Source of the DNA: Pseudomonadota bacterium
GTDB lineage: Bacteria > Pseudomonadota > Gammaproteobacteria > Acidiferrobacterales > Acidiferrobacteraceae
Reading direction: 5' to 3'
Length of the DNA stretch: 51,916 bases
Assembly (NCBI GenBank): GCA_021819125.1
Contig: JAKARW010000006.1
Coordinates: forward strand, 1-51,916
Position 1 is the stretch's first letter. Each line of letters begins with the position of its first letter. Below, piece after piece: positions 25,474-35,291 of this stretch. The notes beneath the pieces are model-generated. The model had not been told where the DNA came from. It worked only from the letters and a program-made list of their open reading frames with translations, and searched no databases. The translations under genes and the position numbers were made by a program.

Positions 25474-26916
25474 TCAATCGCTGACTGAAAAGTCGCCGGC
25501 GCGCACGATCTTCATGGTATTTGTGCCGCCGGGCTTGGCCAGCGGCTCGCCGATGCTGAGGATGACGAGGTCGCCGTCCCGGACCGCGCCCCGTCGCCGC
25601 AGTTCGTCAATGGCTTCGGTCATGATACGCTCGGGGTCAGTGGAGGTCAGGGAAAATCCCACCGGATAAACGCCACGGTAGAGAGTCACCTTTCTACGGG
25701 TTTCCACATGCGGCGTCAAGGCGTAGATCGGCACCGCCGAACTGATACGCGACATCCAAAGCGGCGTGGATCCGGATTCCGTCAGGGAGGCTATGGCACG
25801 CACCGGAAGATGGTTGGCGCTGTACATCACCGCCATCGCGATGGCTTCATCGACGCGCTCGAAATGATTGGACATGCGGTGCATGGAAAACGCCGCCTCG
25901 TCCTCTTTTTCGGCCTCACGACACACCCGATCCATGGCCGCCACCGCCGCCACCGGGTGCTTACCTGTGGCGGTCTCGGCGGACAACATGACGGCGTCGG
26001 TCCCATCCAACACCGCGTTCGCCACATCCGACACCTCGGCGCGCGTCGGTATCGCGTTCTCGATCATCGACTCCATCATCTGCGTCGCAGTAATGACGAC
26101 CCGGTTCATCTTGCGCGCCAAGCGAATGATGCGCTTTTGAACAGGTGGCAAGGCCGCATCCCCGATCTCGACGCCCAGATCGCCACGCGCAAGCATGATC
26201 GCATCGGACACCCGGATGATCTCCTCGATCGCCTCCACGGCCTCGGCGCGTTCAATCTTGGCGACGATTCCGCCCGTGCCCCCGGCGGCGCGCAGCAATG
26301 CACGCGCCTCCTCGATATCCTTGGCGTTACGTGGGAAGGAAATGGCGACATAATCCGCCTGAATCTGCGCCGCCGACTTGATATCTTCCCTATCCTTATC
26401 GGTCAGCGCATGCGCGGACAAGCCGCCGCCCTGACGATTGACACCCTTGTTGTCGGACAACTCGCCGCCGACGACCACGCGGCACACGATCTCGGCGCCG
26501 CTTACCTCGTCCACCCATAAAACGATACGCCCGTCGTCTAGCAAAAGGGTGGCCCCGCGCGCCACATCCTTCGGCAACGCCTTATAGGTCAACCCCACGC
26601 GCGTGGCGTCACCTGCATCGAGCGGCAACTCGGCATCGATAACGAACCGCTGGCCCTCCTCGAGCCGTACCCGCTTGCCCTTGAAGCGTCCGATGCGGAT
26701 CTTGGGGCCTTGCATGTCGGCGATGACGCCGATCTGCCGTCCATGGGCCTGCGCGCGATCCCTTACCAGTTCGGCACGCTGCTTGTGAACCTCGGCTAAA
26801 TCATGGGAGAAATTGAGGCGTACTACATCCACCCCAGCCTCGATCAGTTTGTCGAGGACCTTGGGATCGTCCGTGGCGGGACCCAAGGTTGCCACGATCT
26901 TCGTTCGGCGCTGCAT
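25474..26916 (-). CDS. pyk: Pyruvate kinase
   Basis: Pyk transfers phosphate from phosphoenolpyruvate to ADP. The 480 residues show MQRRTKIVATLGPATDDP, VVRLNFSHD, the active-site helix ITATQMMESMI, VMLARGDLGVEIG and the C-terminal domain. ATG 26916 is the family start; the frame open to a TTG further upstream adds unconserved sequence. It sits between pgk and fba, as in several autotroph cbb clusters. Confidence 0.96.
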   Translation of the reverse strand: MQRRTKIVATLGPATDDPKVLDKLIEAGVDVVRLNFSHDLAEVHKQRAELVRDRAQAHGRQIGVIADMQGPKIRIGRFKGKRVRLEEGQRFVIDAELPLDAGDATRVGLTYKALPKDVARGATLLLDDGRIVLWVDEVSGAEIVCRVVVGGELSDNKGVNRQGGGLSAHALTDKDREDIKSAAQIQADYVAISFPRNAKDIEEARALLRAAGGTGGIVAKIERAEAVEAIEEIIRVSDAIMLARGDLGVEIGDAALPPVQKRIIRLARKMNRVVITATQMMESMIENAIPTRAEVSDVANAVLDGTDAVMLSAETATGKHPVAAVAAMDRVCREAEKEDEAAFSMHRMSNHFERVDEAIAMAVMYSANHLPVRAIASLTESGSTPLWMSRISSAVPIYALTPHVETRRKVTLYRGVYPVGFSLTSTDPERIMTEAIDELRRRGAVRDGDLVILSIGEPLAKPGGTNTMKIVRAGDFSVSD

Positions 26917-27028
26917 GCCTACGACATGGCAACGGTGTTTACCGTCGCCGCCCTGCAATACTTACCCATAGTCGCCCTTACCCCGCCTCTGCGCCCATAA
27001 CCGCCCGCTGCGCGGCCGGATCGCCGCC

Positions 27029-28210
27029 TCAAGCGGCGCCCCGTTCTTCCAGTATCGCCACAGCGGGGAGAGTCCGGCCCTCGAGAAACTCGAGGAATGC
27101 CCCGCCGCCGGTCGAGATGTAGCTGATCTTATCCGCCACGCCATATTTGGCGACGGCCGCAAGGGTATCCCCGCCGCCCGCGATCGAAAACGCATCGCTC
27201 TGCGCGATCGCCCGCGCCAACGCGCGTGTTCCATCCCCGAACTGATCGAATTCAAAGACTCCGACCGGTCCGTTCCAGACTATGGTACCGGCTTTGCGCA
27301 GGATATCGGCGAATAGCGCCATGGTTTTGGGTCCCACGTCAAAGATCATGTCGTCTGGTCCAACGTCCTTGGCACCCTTCAAGGTCGCGGCGGCATCGGG
27401 TGCGAACTCCTTACCACACACGACGTCCACCGGAATCGGAATCGACGCACCGCGCGCATTGGTCTCTTGTATCAGCTGCTTTGCGGTATCGACGAGGTCG
27501 GGCTCCGCGAGCGACTTCCCAATGGGCAGACCGGCGGCCGCCATGAAGGTGTTGGCGATGCCCCCGCCTACGATCAATTGGTCCACGCGCTTGGCGAGAC
27601 TTTCAAGGACAACGAGCTTACTCGAGACCTTGGAGCCCCCGACGATGGCGACCATCGGCCGCTTGGGGTTATGAAGGGCCCGTCCAAGGGCATCGAGTTC
27701 GGCGGCAAGCAAGGGGCCCGCGCATGCGATGGGCGCGTATTTCGCGACGCCATGAGTCGACGCCTGGGCGCGATGCGCGGTACCGAAAGCATCCATCACG
27801 AACACATCGCACAAGGCCGCCATCTTGCGCGCCAACTCGTCGTTGTTCTTTTTTTCACCCTTGTTGAAGCGGACGTTTTCGCACAACACCACATCTCCGT
27901 CCTTCAACCCCGGCACCCCGTCCAGCCAATTGGCGATGAGCCGCACGGGCTTACCCAACAATCCGCTTAGGTGCTCGGCGACCGGCGCCAGCGAGTATTT
28001 TGCGTCCGCGACCCCTTCCTCGGGACGGCCGAGATGCGACATGAGCATGACACGTCCACCCTTGCCGCTCGCCTTGGTGATTGTCGGGAGACTCGCGCGG
28101 ATACGCGTGTCGTCGGCCACCTTGCCGTCTTTTAGCGGGACATTCAAATCCTCTCGAATCAAGACCCGCTTGCCGGCGAGATCGAGATCGGCCATTTTGC
28201 GTATCGTCAT
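27029..28210 (-). CDS. pgk: Phosphoglycerate kinase
   Basis: Pgk phosphorylates 3-phosphoglycerate in the Calvin cycle, the first step after RuBisCO. The 393 residues have [25 protein letters not shown], the [12 protein letters not shown] hinge segment and the nucleotide loop [17 protein letters not shown] lies before ATG 28210. It follows gap by 19 bases. Confidence 0.97.
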   Translation of the reverse strand: MTIRKMADLDLAGKRVLIREDLNVPLKDGKVADDTRIRASLPTITKASGKGGRVMLMSHLGRPEEGVADAKYSLAPVAEHLSGLLGKPVRLIANWLDGVPGLKDGDVVLCENVRFNKGEKKNNDELARKMAALCDVFVMDAFGTAHRAQASTHGVAKYAPIACAGPLLAAELDALGRALHNPKRPMVAIVGGSKVSSKLVVLESLAKRVDQLIVGGGIANTFMAAAGLPIGKSLAEPDLVDTAKQLIQETNARGASIPIPVDVVCGKEFAPDAAATLKGAKDVGPDDMIFDVGPKTMALFADILRKAGTIVWNGPVGVFEFDQFGDGTRALARAIAQSDAFSIAGGGDTLAAVAKYGVADKISYISTGGGAFLEFLEGRTLPAVAILEERGAA

Positions 28211-28229
28211 ATCGGTCTCCCGAGGCCTA

Positions 28230-29243
28230 TCAACGGGCCTTCATCAAGGCTACGGTGGTGTCCAGCATACGATTCGAGAACCCCCACTCGTTGTCGTACC
28301 AAGCCAGGACCTTGACAAGATTCCCTTCCATGACCTTGGTGAGGGTGGCCTCGTACGTGGACGAAGCCGGGTCGTGATTGAAATCCACCGATACGAGTAG
28401 CTTGTCGTTATAGTTCAGAATCCCCTTCAATTCGCCGTCCGCCGCGGCCCTCATGATCGCGTGAATCTCATCTTTGGTTGTGTTGCGCGCGGCGGTAAAC
28501 GTAAGGTCCACGAGCGAGACGTTGATCGTCGGTACGCGCACCGCGAAACCATCGAGCTTGCCATTCAGATCCGGCAACACGAGCCCCACCGCCGCGGCGG
28601 CACCGGTCTTGGTCGGGATCATCGACTGCGTCGCCGAGCGCGCGCGGCGCAGGTCGCTGTGGTAGACGTCGGTTAAAACCTGGTCATTGGTGTAGGAATG
28701 CACGGTGGTCATGAGGCCGTGCTTGATGCCGATCTTTTCATGCAAGGGCTTGACGAGCGGCGCCAAGCAATTGGTGGTGCACGAAGCGTTCGAGATCACC
28801 GTATCGGAGGCCTTGAGCGTGGCATGGTTCACGCCATAGACGATGGTGGCGTCCACATCCTTGCCACCGGGGGCCGATATGATGACCTTCTTCGCCCCCG
28901 CCCTCAGATGCGCGGAGGCCTTCTCCTTGGTGGTGAAAAAGCCGGTGCACTCATGCACGACGTCGACCTTGAGGTCCTTCCAGGGCAGTTGCGCCGGATC
29001 GCGGTTCGACACGACGCGGATCTTGTCGCCGTTGACGATCATATACTCGCCATCGACCGATACGGTGCCGTGGAAGCGGCCATGGACGGTGTCATACTGC
29101 GTGAGATGTGCGTTGGTCTCGGCGTTCCCAAGGTCGTTGATCGCGACGATCTCGATCTCCTTGTTTCGTCCCGACTCATAGAGCGCGCGCAGCACGTTCC
29201 GTCCGATGCGCCCATAGCCGTTGATCGCAACTCTGATTGCCAT
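28230..29243 (-). CDS. gap: Glyceraldehyde-3-phosphate dehydrogenase
   Basis: Gap reduces 1,3-bisphosphoglycerate to the triose phosphate in carbon fixation. The 337 residues have the Rossmann start [19 protein letters not shown], the catalytic cysteine in [13 protein letters not shown] and the C-terminal [14 protein letters not shown]. The aspartate-rich IVAINDLG in the cofactor loop suggests NAD rather than strict NADP use. ATG 29243 fits the family start. Follows tkt by 82 bases. Confidence 0.97.
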   Translation of the reverse strand: MAIRVAINGYGRIGRNVLRALYESGRNKEIEIVAINDLGNAETNAHLTQYDTVHGRFHGTVSVDGEYMIVNGDKIRVVSNRDPAQLPWKDLKVDVVHECTGFFTTKEKASAHLRAGAKKVIISAPGGKDVDATIVYGVNHATLKASDTVISNASCTTNCLAPLVKPLHEKIGIKHGLMTTVHSYTNDQVLTDVYHSDLRRARSATQSMIPTKTGAAAAVGLVLPDLNGKLDGFAVRVPTINVSLVDLTFTAARNTTKDEIHAIMRAAADGELKGILNYNDKLLVSVDFNHDPASSTYEATLTKVMEGNLVKVLAWYDNEWGFSNRMLDTTVALMKAR

Positions 29244-29325
29244 ACCACCATCTCCCATAGAATGAAGTATTCGGAAAGGGTGCCGGAAGGCGGCTTTAAG
29301 ACCGTCCGCCTCCCGGCCCCGCAAA

Positions 29326-31371
29326 TTATTTCAGCAGTGACAAGACCGCCTCAGTGACACGGGCCGCTGTGAAGCCAAAATGCTCGAACAACGCCTCCGC
29401 GGGCGCGGATTCCCCGAACCGGTCGATACCCACCACCGCGCCATCAAGTCCCACATATTTGCGCCAGAAACTGGTAACACCGGCCTCGACTGCGACCCGC
29501 CGGGTCACGGTCTTTGGCAAAACTGACTCGCGGTAAGCACCATCCTGCGCATCGAACACTCCGGTATTGGGCATGGACACGAGCCGTACCCGGCGCCCTG
29601 CCTCGTTAAGCTTCTTGTAGGCCTCCATCGCGATCCCGACCTCGGAGCCGGTGGCAATGATAATGGCCTCCGGGGTGCCGCCTTGGGCCTCGGCCAAAAC
29701 ATAGCCTCCCTGGCTGATCTGCTTTATGGTCTCGCTCGAACGCGACTGATGGACGAGTTTTTGCCGCGAGAATATGAGGCAGCTCGGACCATCGACACGG
29801 TACAAGGCCTCCTTCCAGGCCACCGCCGACTCGACGGCATCGGACGGGCGCCAGACCGACATATTCGGGATCATGCGCAAAGTGGCCAACTGTTCGATCG
29901 GCTGGTGCGTCGGGCCGTCCTCGCCGAGACCAATGGAATCGTGCGTGTAGACGAAGACCACGCGTTGCTTCATGAGCGCCGCCATGCGCAGCGCGTTACG
30001 CGCATACTCCGAGAACATCAGGAACGTCGCGCCGTAGGGCACGAAACCCTTGTGCAGCGCGATGCCGTTCATGATGGCCGACATTCCGAACTCGCGCACC
30101 CCGTAATAAATGTAGTTGCCGCCAGGATTCTCCGCCGATACCCCCCGGCAACCGGACCACAGGGTGAGGTTCGAGCCCGCGAGATCCGCCGACCCGCCCA
30201 TGAGTTCGGGCAGCTTCGGCCCTAGCGCGTTCAAGGCATTCTGAGAGGCGTTGCGTGAGGCGATGGTCGCCGCCTTGGTATTGGTCTCGGCGATGTAGTG
30301 GTCGACGTGCGCGCCGAAATCCTTGGGCAAATCACCCTGCATGCGCCGCAGGAATTCCGCGGCAAACTCGGGGTACGCAGCGCGGTACGCATCGAAACGC
30401 CGCCGCCAATCGGCTTCAATCTGGTCCCCGCGAGTCTTGGCGCTCCACCCCTGATAGATGGCATCCGGGATCTCGAACGGCCCATACTTCCAGCCTAACC
30501 GCTCGCGCGTGGCCGCGACCTCCTTTTCGCCGAGGGCCGCCCCGTGACTCTCCTCCTTGCCCTCCTTGTTCGGTGACCCAAACCCGATCACCGTCTGACA
30601 GCAGATGAGCGACGGCTTATTGGTGACCTTGCGTGCCGCTTCGATCGCCGCCTTGACCGCTTGCGCATCGTGGCCATCAACGCGTGGCACCACGTGCCAT
30701 CCATAGGCCTCGAAACGCTTAGGAGTATCGTCGGTAAACCAGCCGTGCACCTCGCCATCGATGGAGATACCGTTGTCGTCATAAAAGCCGATCAACTTGC
30801 CAAGACCCAGGTGTCCTGCAAGCGAGCAGGCCTCGTGGGAGATACCCTCCATCAGGCATCCGTCGCCTAGAAACACGTAGGTGTGGTGGTTGACGATCTC
30901 GTGCCCAGGCTTATTGAACTCGGCCGCAAGCGCGCGCTCGGCGATCGCCATGCCCACGGCATTGGCCAACCCCTGGCCCAGGGGCCCGGTCGTGGTCTCA
31001 ACGCCCGGCGTGCAGCCGTATTCCGGATGCCCCGGGGTCATGGAACCCATCTGGCGAAAACGTTTCAGCTCCTCCATGGGTAGGGCGTATCCGGTAAGGT
31101 GCAACAGGCTGTAGAGCAGCATGGAGCCATGGCCGTTCGACAACACGAAGCGATCGCGATCGGCCCACGCCGGGTTGGCCGGGTTGTGCTTCAAGTAGTC
31201 GTTCCAGAGGACCTCGGCGATGTCCGCCATGCCCATGGGCGCGCCCGGATGGCCGGAATTGGCCTTCTGCACAGCATCCATGCTGAGTGCGCGCACGGCA
31301 TTGGCAAGTTCACGGCGGCGTGGGTCGAAGTGACCCGCCGCTTTCGAGCGGCTTTCGGGCTTCACAGACAT
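29326..31371 (-). CDS. tkt: Transketolase
   Basis: Transketolase moves two-carbon units between sugar phosphates with thiamine diphosphate in the Calvin cycle. The 681 residues contain the cofactor motif [13 protein letters not shown]...DDN (about 160-195), the family signature [19 protein letters not shown] and [12 protein letters not shown] near the start. GAGGAT precedes ATG 31371. Between prk and gap. Confidence 0.97.
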   Translation of the reverse strand: MSVKPESRSKAAGHFDPRRRELANAVRALSMDAVQKANSGHPGAPMGMADIAEVLWNDYLKHNPANPAWADRDRFVLSNGHGSMLLYSLLHLTGYALPMEELKRFRQMGSMTPGHPEYGCTPGVETTTGPLGQGLANAVGMAIAERALAAEFNKPGHEIVNHHTYVFLGDGCLMEGISHEACSLAGHLGLGKLIGFYDDNGISIDGEVHGWFTDDTPKRFEAYGWHVVPRVDGHDAQAVKAAIEAARKVTNKPSLICCQTVIGFGSPNKEGKEESHGAALGEKEVAATRERLGWKYGPFEIPDAIYQGWSAKTRGDQIEADWRRRFDAYRAAYPEFAAEFLRRMQGDLPKDFGAHVDHYIAETNTKAATIASRNASQNALNALGPKLPELMGGSADLAGSNLTLWSGCRGVSAENPGGNYIYYGVREFGMSAIMNGIALHKGFVPYGATFLMFSEYARNALRMAALMKQRVVFVYTHDSIGLGEDGPTHQPIEQLATLRMIPNMSVWRPSDAVESAVAWKEALYRVDGPSCLIFSRQKLVHQSRSSETIKQISQGGYVLAEAQGGTPEAIIIATGSEVGIAMEAYKKLNEAGRRVRLVSMPNTGVFDAQDGAYRESVLPKTVTRRVAVEAGVTSFWRKYVGLDGAVVGIDRFGESAPAEALFEHFGFTAARVTEAVLSLLK

Positions 31372-31399
31372 GATTAATCCTCGAAAAAAACAGTAATCC

Positions 31400-32323
31400 C
31401 TACTCGTAGTGGCCGGACGAGGCCTTCAGCAGGTGATAAGCGACCAACAGCTGCGTCAATGCGAGCGGGTGCGACCGCAACTTCTCCCCGGTCGTGCCGG
31501 TGATGTCGCCGAGACTCTCGTGCCGCAGATGATGATGTTCGCCCGGGATAAGACGCCACAAGAGATCCTCCAGACGCTTCGCCTTCTCATCTGAGATGTT
31601 GCCGTCGATCTCGAGCCGGTCCACCGGCAGACCCATATCGCGATCAAGTTCCATGTGGATACCGTTACCACCCTGCTTTAGGACATCGGAAAGGTCCGGA
31701 TGGGGCAAGGTGGGACGCAAAACCAGAGAGGCGTTCAGATGGCTCCCGGTCTCCTTCTTATCGGTCTCGGGGGGCCAAAAACAGATGACCATATCCGCCC
31801 ACTTGCGCTGAGGCCGGATGAACGCCTCGGAATCCGGCTCGCGTAGCTTCATCTCCTTTGCCACGGCCTCGGCCGTATGCCCACGCTTTTGCGTATCGCG
31901 CCGCATCTTCCACTGATAACGAAGATCTTCGGGCGGGGCGAGATAGAGCTTCACGTCATACGCGTCGCGCATGGCCCTGGTCGAGAACCCGAGCAGGCCC
32001 TCGACGATGATGAATTCCTTGGCCTCGACATAGGATGGCGGGTCGAAATCCCCCGTGGCATGGTTATAATGAGGCTTCAGGATGGATTGACCTTCCTTGA
32101 GCAGATGCAGGTGCTGCTCAATGATGTCCATATAATTGCAGTCGGGATGCAGGGCGGTCAGCCCCTTCTCGGCGCGCTGGACGCGGTTATATTTGTGATA
32201 GTCATCGGTGCAGATAACGGTGCACCGGTGCGGTCCGATAACCTTCGCTATCCCGCTTGTGATAGTCGTCTTCCCGGCCGCCGAATCACCGACGATCCCC
32301 AACAGGATCGGTCTCTTTTGCAT
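31400..32323 (-). CDS. prk: Phosphoribulokinase
   Basis: PRK makes ribulose 1,5-bisphosphate, the RuBisCO substrate, and is unique to this carbon-fixation cycle. The 307 residues begin with the P-loop [12 protein letters not shown] (residues 9-20), then [23 protein letters not shown], the catalytic-aspartate strand [10 protein letters not shown] and the arginine-rich [15 protein letters not shown]. The P-loop and EGLLGF sequences resemble the class II (cyanobacterial/plant-like) group more than the short class I proteobacterial enzymes, but the redox cysteine in the P-loop is absent. GAGGAG precedes ATG 32323. First gene of the operon; no cbbR or RuBisCO gene is in the window. Confidence 0.92.
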   Translation of the reverse strand: MQKRPILLGIVGDSAAGKTTITSGIAKVIGPHRCTVICTDDYHKYNRVQRAEKGLTALHPDCNYMDIIEQHLHLLKEGQSILKPHYNHATGDFDPPSYVEAKEFIIVEGLLGFSTRAMRDAYDVKLYLAPPEDLRYQWKMRRDTQKRGHTAEAVAKEMKLREPDSEAFIRPQRKWADMVICFWPPETDKKETGSHLNASLVLRPTLPHPDLSDVLKQGGNGIHMELDRDMGLPVDRLEIDGNISDEKAKRLEDLLWRLIPGEHHHLRHESLGDITGTTGEKLRSHPLALTQLLVAYHLLKASSGHYE

Positions 32324-32442
32324 CTCACTGCTCCTCGATCAGGAGGGGTGATCCGGCAAACCACGCCTTACCGCCCGCCCCACCCATGAATGAACGTTCT
32401 TCTTTAAAGTCGCGCCGCCAGAGGGTTTCCGCCTACCGACAA

Positions 32443-32481
32443 GAAAAATCCCTTTGGCGGTCCAATCTCCCACCAAAGGGA
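32443..32481 (-). terminator. Intrinsic terminator after the IMPase gene
   Basis: On the minus strand TCCCTTTGG pairs with CCAAAGGGA over a 15-base loop and is followed by TTTTTC. It ends the thioredoxin-IMPase transcript and separates it from prk. Confidence 0.8.
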
Positions 32482-32576
32482 CGCGATCTGCCGCCCGGGC
32501 CGGGCCGACAAACCCGACCGCGGTCAAGAGCCGCGTATTTTCCCTCACCTTGCCCCTATTCGGCAATAGTCGGGCC

Positions 32577-33407
32577 CTAACACCTTGCGGCATTATGGCC
32601 GATCCATGCCCGCCAGGCCTCATGCAGGTCCAAAGAACAGGCCGCAAGCGCCGACGACGGCGCAAGGCCATCGTAAGGCAATGGGCCGCCGTCGAGCGTC
32701 GTGGCAACCCCACCCGCCTCCATCAGGATGAGACTGCCGGCTGCATAATCCCACAATTTCTGGCCTCCATGCACGGAGAGCTGGGCGCGTCCGGCTGCGA
32801 GCCAGCACCACTCGAGGGCGCACGACCCCCAATTGCGCTGCGACCCGTATGGGGGGTCGACACCAAGCCGCCCCGCGAGCTGGGGCTTCAAACGCTTGAA
32901 ATCCACCAGTGCCACGCATCGTCGCAATGCCGGCGATCGTTCCGGCGGGTGCAGGCGTTTACCATTCAGCCAGGCGCCCTGACCGCGCAGCGCCTTGAAA
33001 CACTCCCCGCGCACCGGGTCATAAACCACGCCCAGGACCGGGCCTCCATTTTGCAGCAACGCGAGCGACACCGCGAAAAATGGCAACCGGTTCACGAAAT
33101 TCGTGGTCCCATCGAGCGGGTCGAGACACCAGGCGCCGCGCGCAGACCAAAGCGCGGCATGCTGCTCAGCCTCAGACATCTCCTCGCCCACCATGGCAAA
33201 CTGCGGCCAGCGGCGGCACAGCTCCTTGACGAGCCACGCCTGCACGGCGGTATCCGCTGCGGTTACGAGACTGCCGTCTTCCTTGAGCCGCGACCCGCAC
33301 GCGCCAAAGAGCGGCATGATCTCGCGCTGCGCGACCTCGCGAACAAGGCCCTCCAGGACCTCGAGCGCGGCAGGAGTGCAAGGATCGAGGCCCAGGCCGG
33401 CCGTCAA
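32577..33407 (-). CDS. Inositol monophosphatase-family phosphatase
   Basis: The family hydrolyses small phosphate esters (inositol phosphate, 3'-phosphoadenylates, histidinol phosphate, fructose bisphosphate) with metal ions. The 276 residues show the metal motifs MVGEEMSE, LDPLDGTTNFVN and KLWDYAAGSLILMEAGG. The substrate cannot be fixed; CysQ-like, SuhB-like or sugar-bisphosphatase roles are open. No ATG fits: TTG 33407 is 9 bases after AAGGAGG, directly after the stop of the thioredoxin-like gene, and is the likely start. The position just upstream of the prk operon makes a sugar-bisphosphatase role worth considering, but it is a separate transcript. Confidence 0.85.
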   Translation of the reverse strand: MTAGLGLDPCTPAALEVLEGLVREVAQREIMPLFGACGSRLKEDGSLVTAADTAVQAWLVKELCRRWPQFAMVGEEMSEAEQHAALWSARGAWCLDPLDGTTNFVNRLPFFAVSLALLQNGGPVLGVVYDPVRGECFKALRGQGAWLNGKRLHPPERSPALRRCVALVDFKRLKPQLAGRLGVDPPYGSQRNWGSCALEWCWLAAGRAQLSVHGGQKLWDYAAGSLILMEAGGVATTLDGGPLPYDGLAPSSALAACSLDLHEAWRAWIGHNAARC

Positions 33408-33411
33408 AAGT

Positions 33412-33966
33412 TCACGCCTCCTTCCATTTGATGGAGCAGCCGATGCTCGGAATCTGCTCGCGTGGCCCCTGGCCGGTACGCGCCACCTGGACCATGGCCT
33501 CAAAAAGCTCCCGGCGCGCGCCGACCACCGGCTCCTTGCGGCTCGCATCGAGCCGGCCCCGGTATTGAAGCGTAAGATCGGGCCCATAACCGAAAAAATC
33601 CGGCGTGCAGACCGCCCCGAAGCGCCGCGCCACCTCCTGCGTCTCGTCGTACAAATACGGGAATGGGAAGTCGTATTCGCGCGCGACGCGCTGCATGTTC
33701 GCAAACGAATCCTCCGGATAATCCGTCGGATCGTTGGACATGATGGCGCAACTTCCGATCCCCTCCGCGCGTAATGCGGCGGCGTCGCGGATGAGGCGAT
33801 CTCGGATTGCCTTCACATAAGGGCAATGATTGCAGATGAACATCACGAGCAGGCCCCGCTCACCGCGTACATCGGCGAGACCAAGAGTGCGGCCGTCGGT
33901 GGCCGCAAGCCTAAAATCGGGGGCTCGCCGCCCGAAGTCACATACTGGAGTTTCTGTGCTAACCAT
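33412..33966 (-). CDS. Thioredoxin-fold redoxin family protein
   Basis: The 184-residue protein has the AhpC/TSA-redoxin layout: an N-terminal strand part with RRAPDFRLAATDGRTLGLADV, then the redox motif VMFICNHCPYVKAIRDRL (a CxxC of sequence CNHC near residue 45-48), and CTPDFFGYGPDLTLQYRGRLD. This CNHCPYVK group is widespread but uncharacterised; thiol-disulfide exchange is the expected activity. It is cytoplasmic (no signal peptide seen). Its end overlaps the ribosome binding site of the IMPase gene, so the two are coupled. Confidence 0.88.
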   Translation of the reverse strand: MVSTETPVCDFGRRAPDFRLAATDGRTLGLADVRGERGLLVMFICNHCPYVKAIRDRLIRDAAALRAEGIGSCAIMSNDPTDYPEDSFANMQRVAREYDFPFPYLYDETQEVARRFGAVCTPDFFGYGPDLTLQYRGRLDASRKEPVVGARRELFEAMVQVARTGQGPREQIPSIGCSIKWKEA

Positions 33967-34381
33967 AGCGCCTCGTCAAACTGGCGTGCCGTGGGGGCTG
34001 CATTATGGCACACCCTGATCGACCGCTGTCTATACTGGCGTAGGGGACATAGGTCGCACAACCGCCACCCACACGGTCGTGTACGATGGCAAGTTGCCTT
34101 GCGACGTCGGTTGCGCGCTGCAAGCCCCGCGTCTACAGCCCGTCCTGAAGGCCATGTGACCCACGAGTCCCGCCTCGGGGCGCCCCATGCGGGACACAAA
34201 GGCGGTGGAAGGTTCGCCGCGATCACCAGCCAGTAGGCCATGCGGGGCCCATCTTGATATCGGGGCCGCCCGTCTAGGCGCGGCTGAGCCGGGATCACGA
34301 TTAAGGCCTGTCATGGCCATGATAGGCCGGGCCCAGGTCCTACAGGGGCGTCTCGCGAAACCAGGCCGGGCAACGATACTC
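33967..34381. other. Intergenic region, no supported gene
   Basis: The 415 bases between the redoxin gene and chpC hold no recognisable coding sequence. A minus-strand extended -10 (TGC-CATAAT) is at 34002-34007. No clear terminator with a T run follows chpC. Confidence 0.45.
34002..34007 (-). promoter_or_regulatory. Possible extended -10 promoter of the redoxin gene
   Basis: CATAAT preceded by TGC on the minus strand; start expected near 33995, 30 bases before ATG 33966. No good -35 is seen, which is usual for extended -10 promoters. Confidence 0.35.
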
Positions 34382-34852
34382 TCAGGGGCTGCCGGGGGCC
34401 GCCGCCGCGTCGTAGAACAGTTCTTTGAGCCCGGCCAGATCCGGAATACCCGCACGCTTGCCGTCGATGTCGAGCGACACCGCGAGATATGGGTGCACGG
34501 CGTCTTCGTCGGTAAGCAGCACAGACGGCGTTTCTATCGTCCGCGACTGCGGCTCGGCATTGGTCAGGATCGCGAAGAATTCGGTCGACGCACGGCCCGG
34601 GAGTGGATAAAAAACCGCGACCCGGGAACTGGGCCCGATGAGGGCGGGCGGTCCCCAAAAGCGGCCCAAATCACACACCGCAATGGGCCGTGACCGCCAA
34701 CTCATCACGCCAAGGACCCACGGCGGACTTAAAGGGAGCGGCGTCAACGCCTCGATCATCCCGACCTCCGCGACCAGCGCGCTTGGTACCAAGAGATAGC
34801 GGTCGCAGACCGGCAACAACAGGGCGTGAACACGATCACGGGTCAAGGCCAT
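34382..34852 (-). CDS. chpC: CheW-like protein ChpC
   Basis: ChpC is a second CheW-type linker of the Pil-Chp twitching system in Pseudomonas. The 156 residues have the CheW pattern: LLLPVCDRYLLVPSALVAEV, LSPPWVLGVMSWRSRPIAVCDLGRFWG and the C-terminal beta barrel segment. GGAGG precedes ATG 34852, which overlaps the previous gene by 17 bases. Last gene of the pil-chp operon. Confidence 0.75.
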   Translation of the reverse strand: MALTRDRVHALLLPVCDRYLLVPSALVAEVGMIEALTPLPLSPPWVLGVMSWRSRPIAVCDLGRFWGPPALIGPSSRVAVFYPLPGRASTEFFAILTNAEPQSRTIETPSVLLTDEDAVHPYLAVSLDIDGKRAGIPDLAGLKELFYDAAAAPGSP

Positions 34853-35291
34853 GGTCGCCCTCCAATGCGCGCAGGTAGGCCGCGACCGCGTCGGCCGCCA
34901 ATACCAGGGTCAGGCCGCCTCGGCTCACCGCAGCCCCCGGGAACAGATGTCGCCCCGGGACCGGCGCCGGTCCAAGCGGCGTGAAGGGCTCAACCCGCAA
35001 TTCACTAGCGGACAAGAGCCTCAGATCATCCACCAGGAGACCGGCCGGCCGCGACGTGCCGATGCCAAGAAACACCGCCCGCGTCCAGGCACTTTCGGGA
35101 ATCGGCATCCAATCCGGCCCCAGGGCATAGGCGCGCCATGACGCGCCATGAACGGTGCGCTCCGCCGCCGCCCGCCCCTTGCGTGCGACCTGCATATTCT
35201 CGCGCGGCTCAACGAGGATGTCCGGAAAATTGGGCATGAGATAGGCCCGACCGGCGAATCGCAATTCCAGGTAATGGCGCAGATCGGTCAT
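34836..35291 (-). CDS. Uncharacterised Pil-Chp operon protein
   Basis: The 151-residue product lies between chpA and chpC, overlapping chpA by 4 bases (ATGA) and chpC by 17, so it is translated with them. I see no catalytic motif. The pattern HYLELRFAGRAYLMP ... GLLVDDLRLLSASELRVEPFTPLG ... GLTLVLAADAVAAYL resembles the strand order of a diverged CheW-like domain, so it may be a further coupling protein or a reduced one. It occupies the place where Pseudomonas has chpB, but shows no CheB methylesterase motif. Confidence 0.6.
   Translation of the reverse strand: MTDLRHYLELRFAGRAYLMPNFPDILVEPRENMQVARKGRAAAERTVHGASWRAYALGPDWMPIPESAWTRAVFLGIGTSRPAGLLVDDLRLLSASELRVEPFTPLGPAPVPGRHLFPGAAVSRGGLTLVLAADAVAAYLRALEGDHGLDP

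Noticed and set aside
32392-32399. GAACGTTC palindrome upstream of prk as a CbbR site
   Set aside because: Eight bases only, and it does not show a clear LysR-type T-N11-A arrangement at a promoter.
34187-34693. 168-codon plus-strand frame over chpC
   Set aside because: It is antisense to chpC and has no motif or ribosome binding site.
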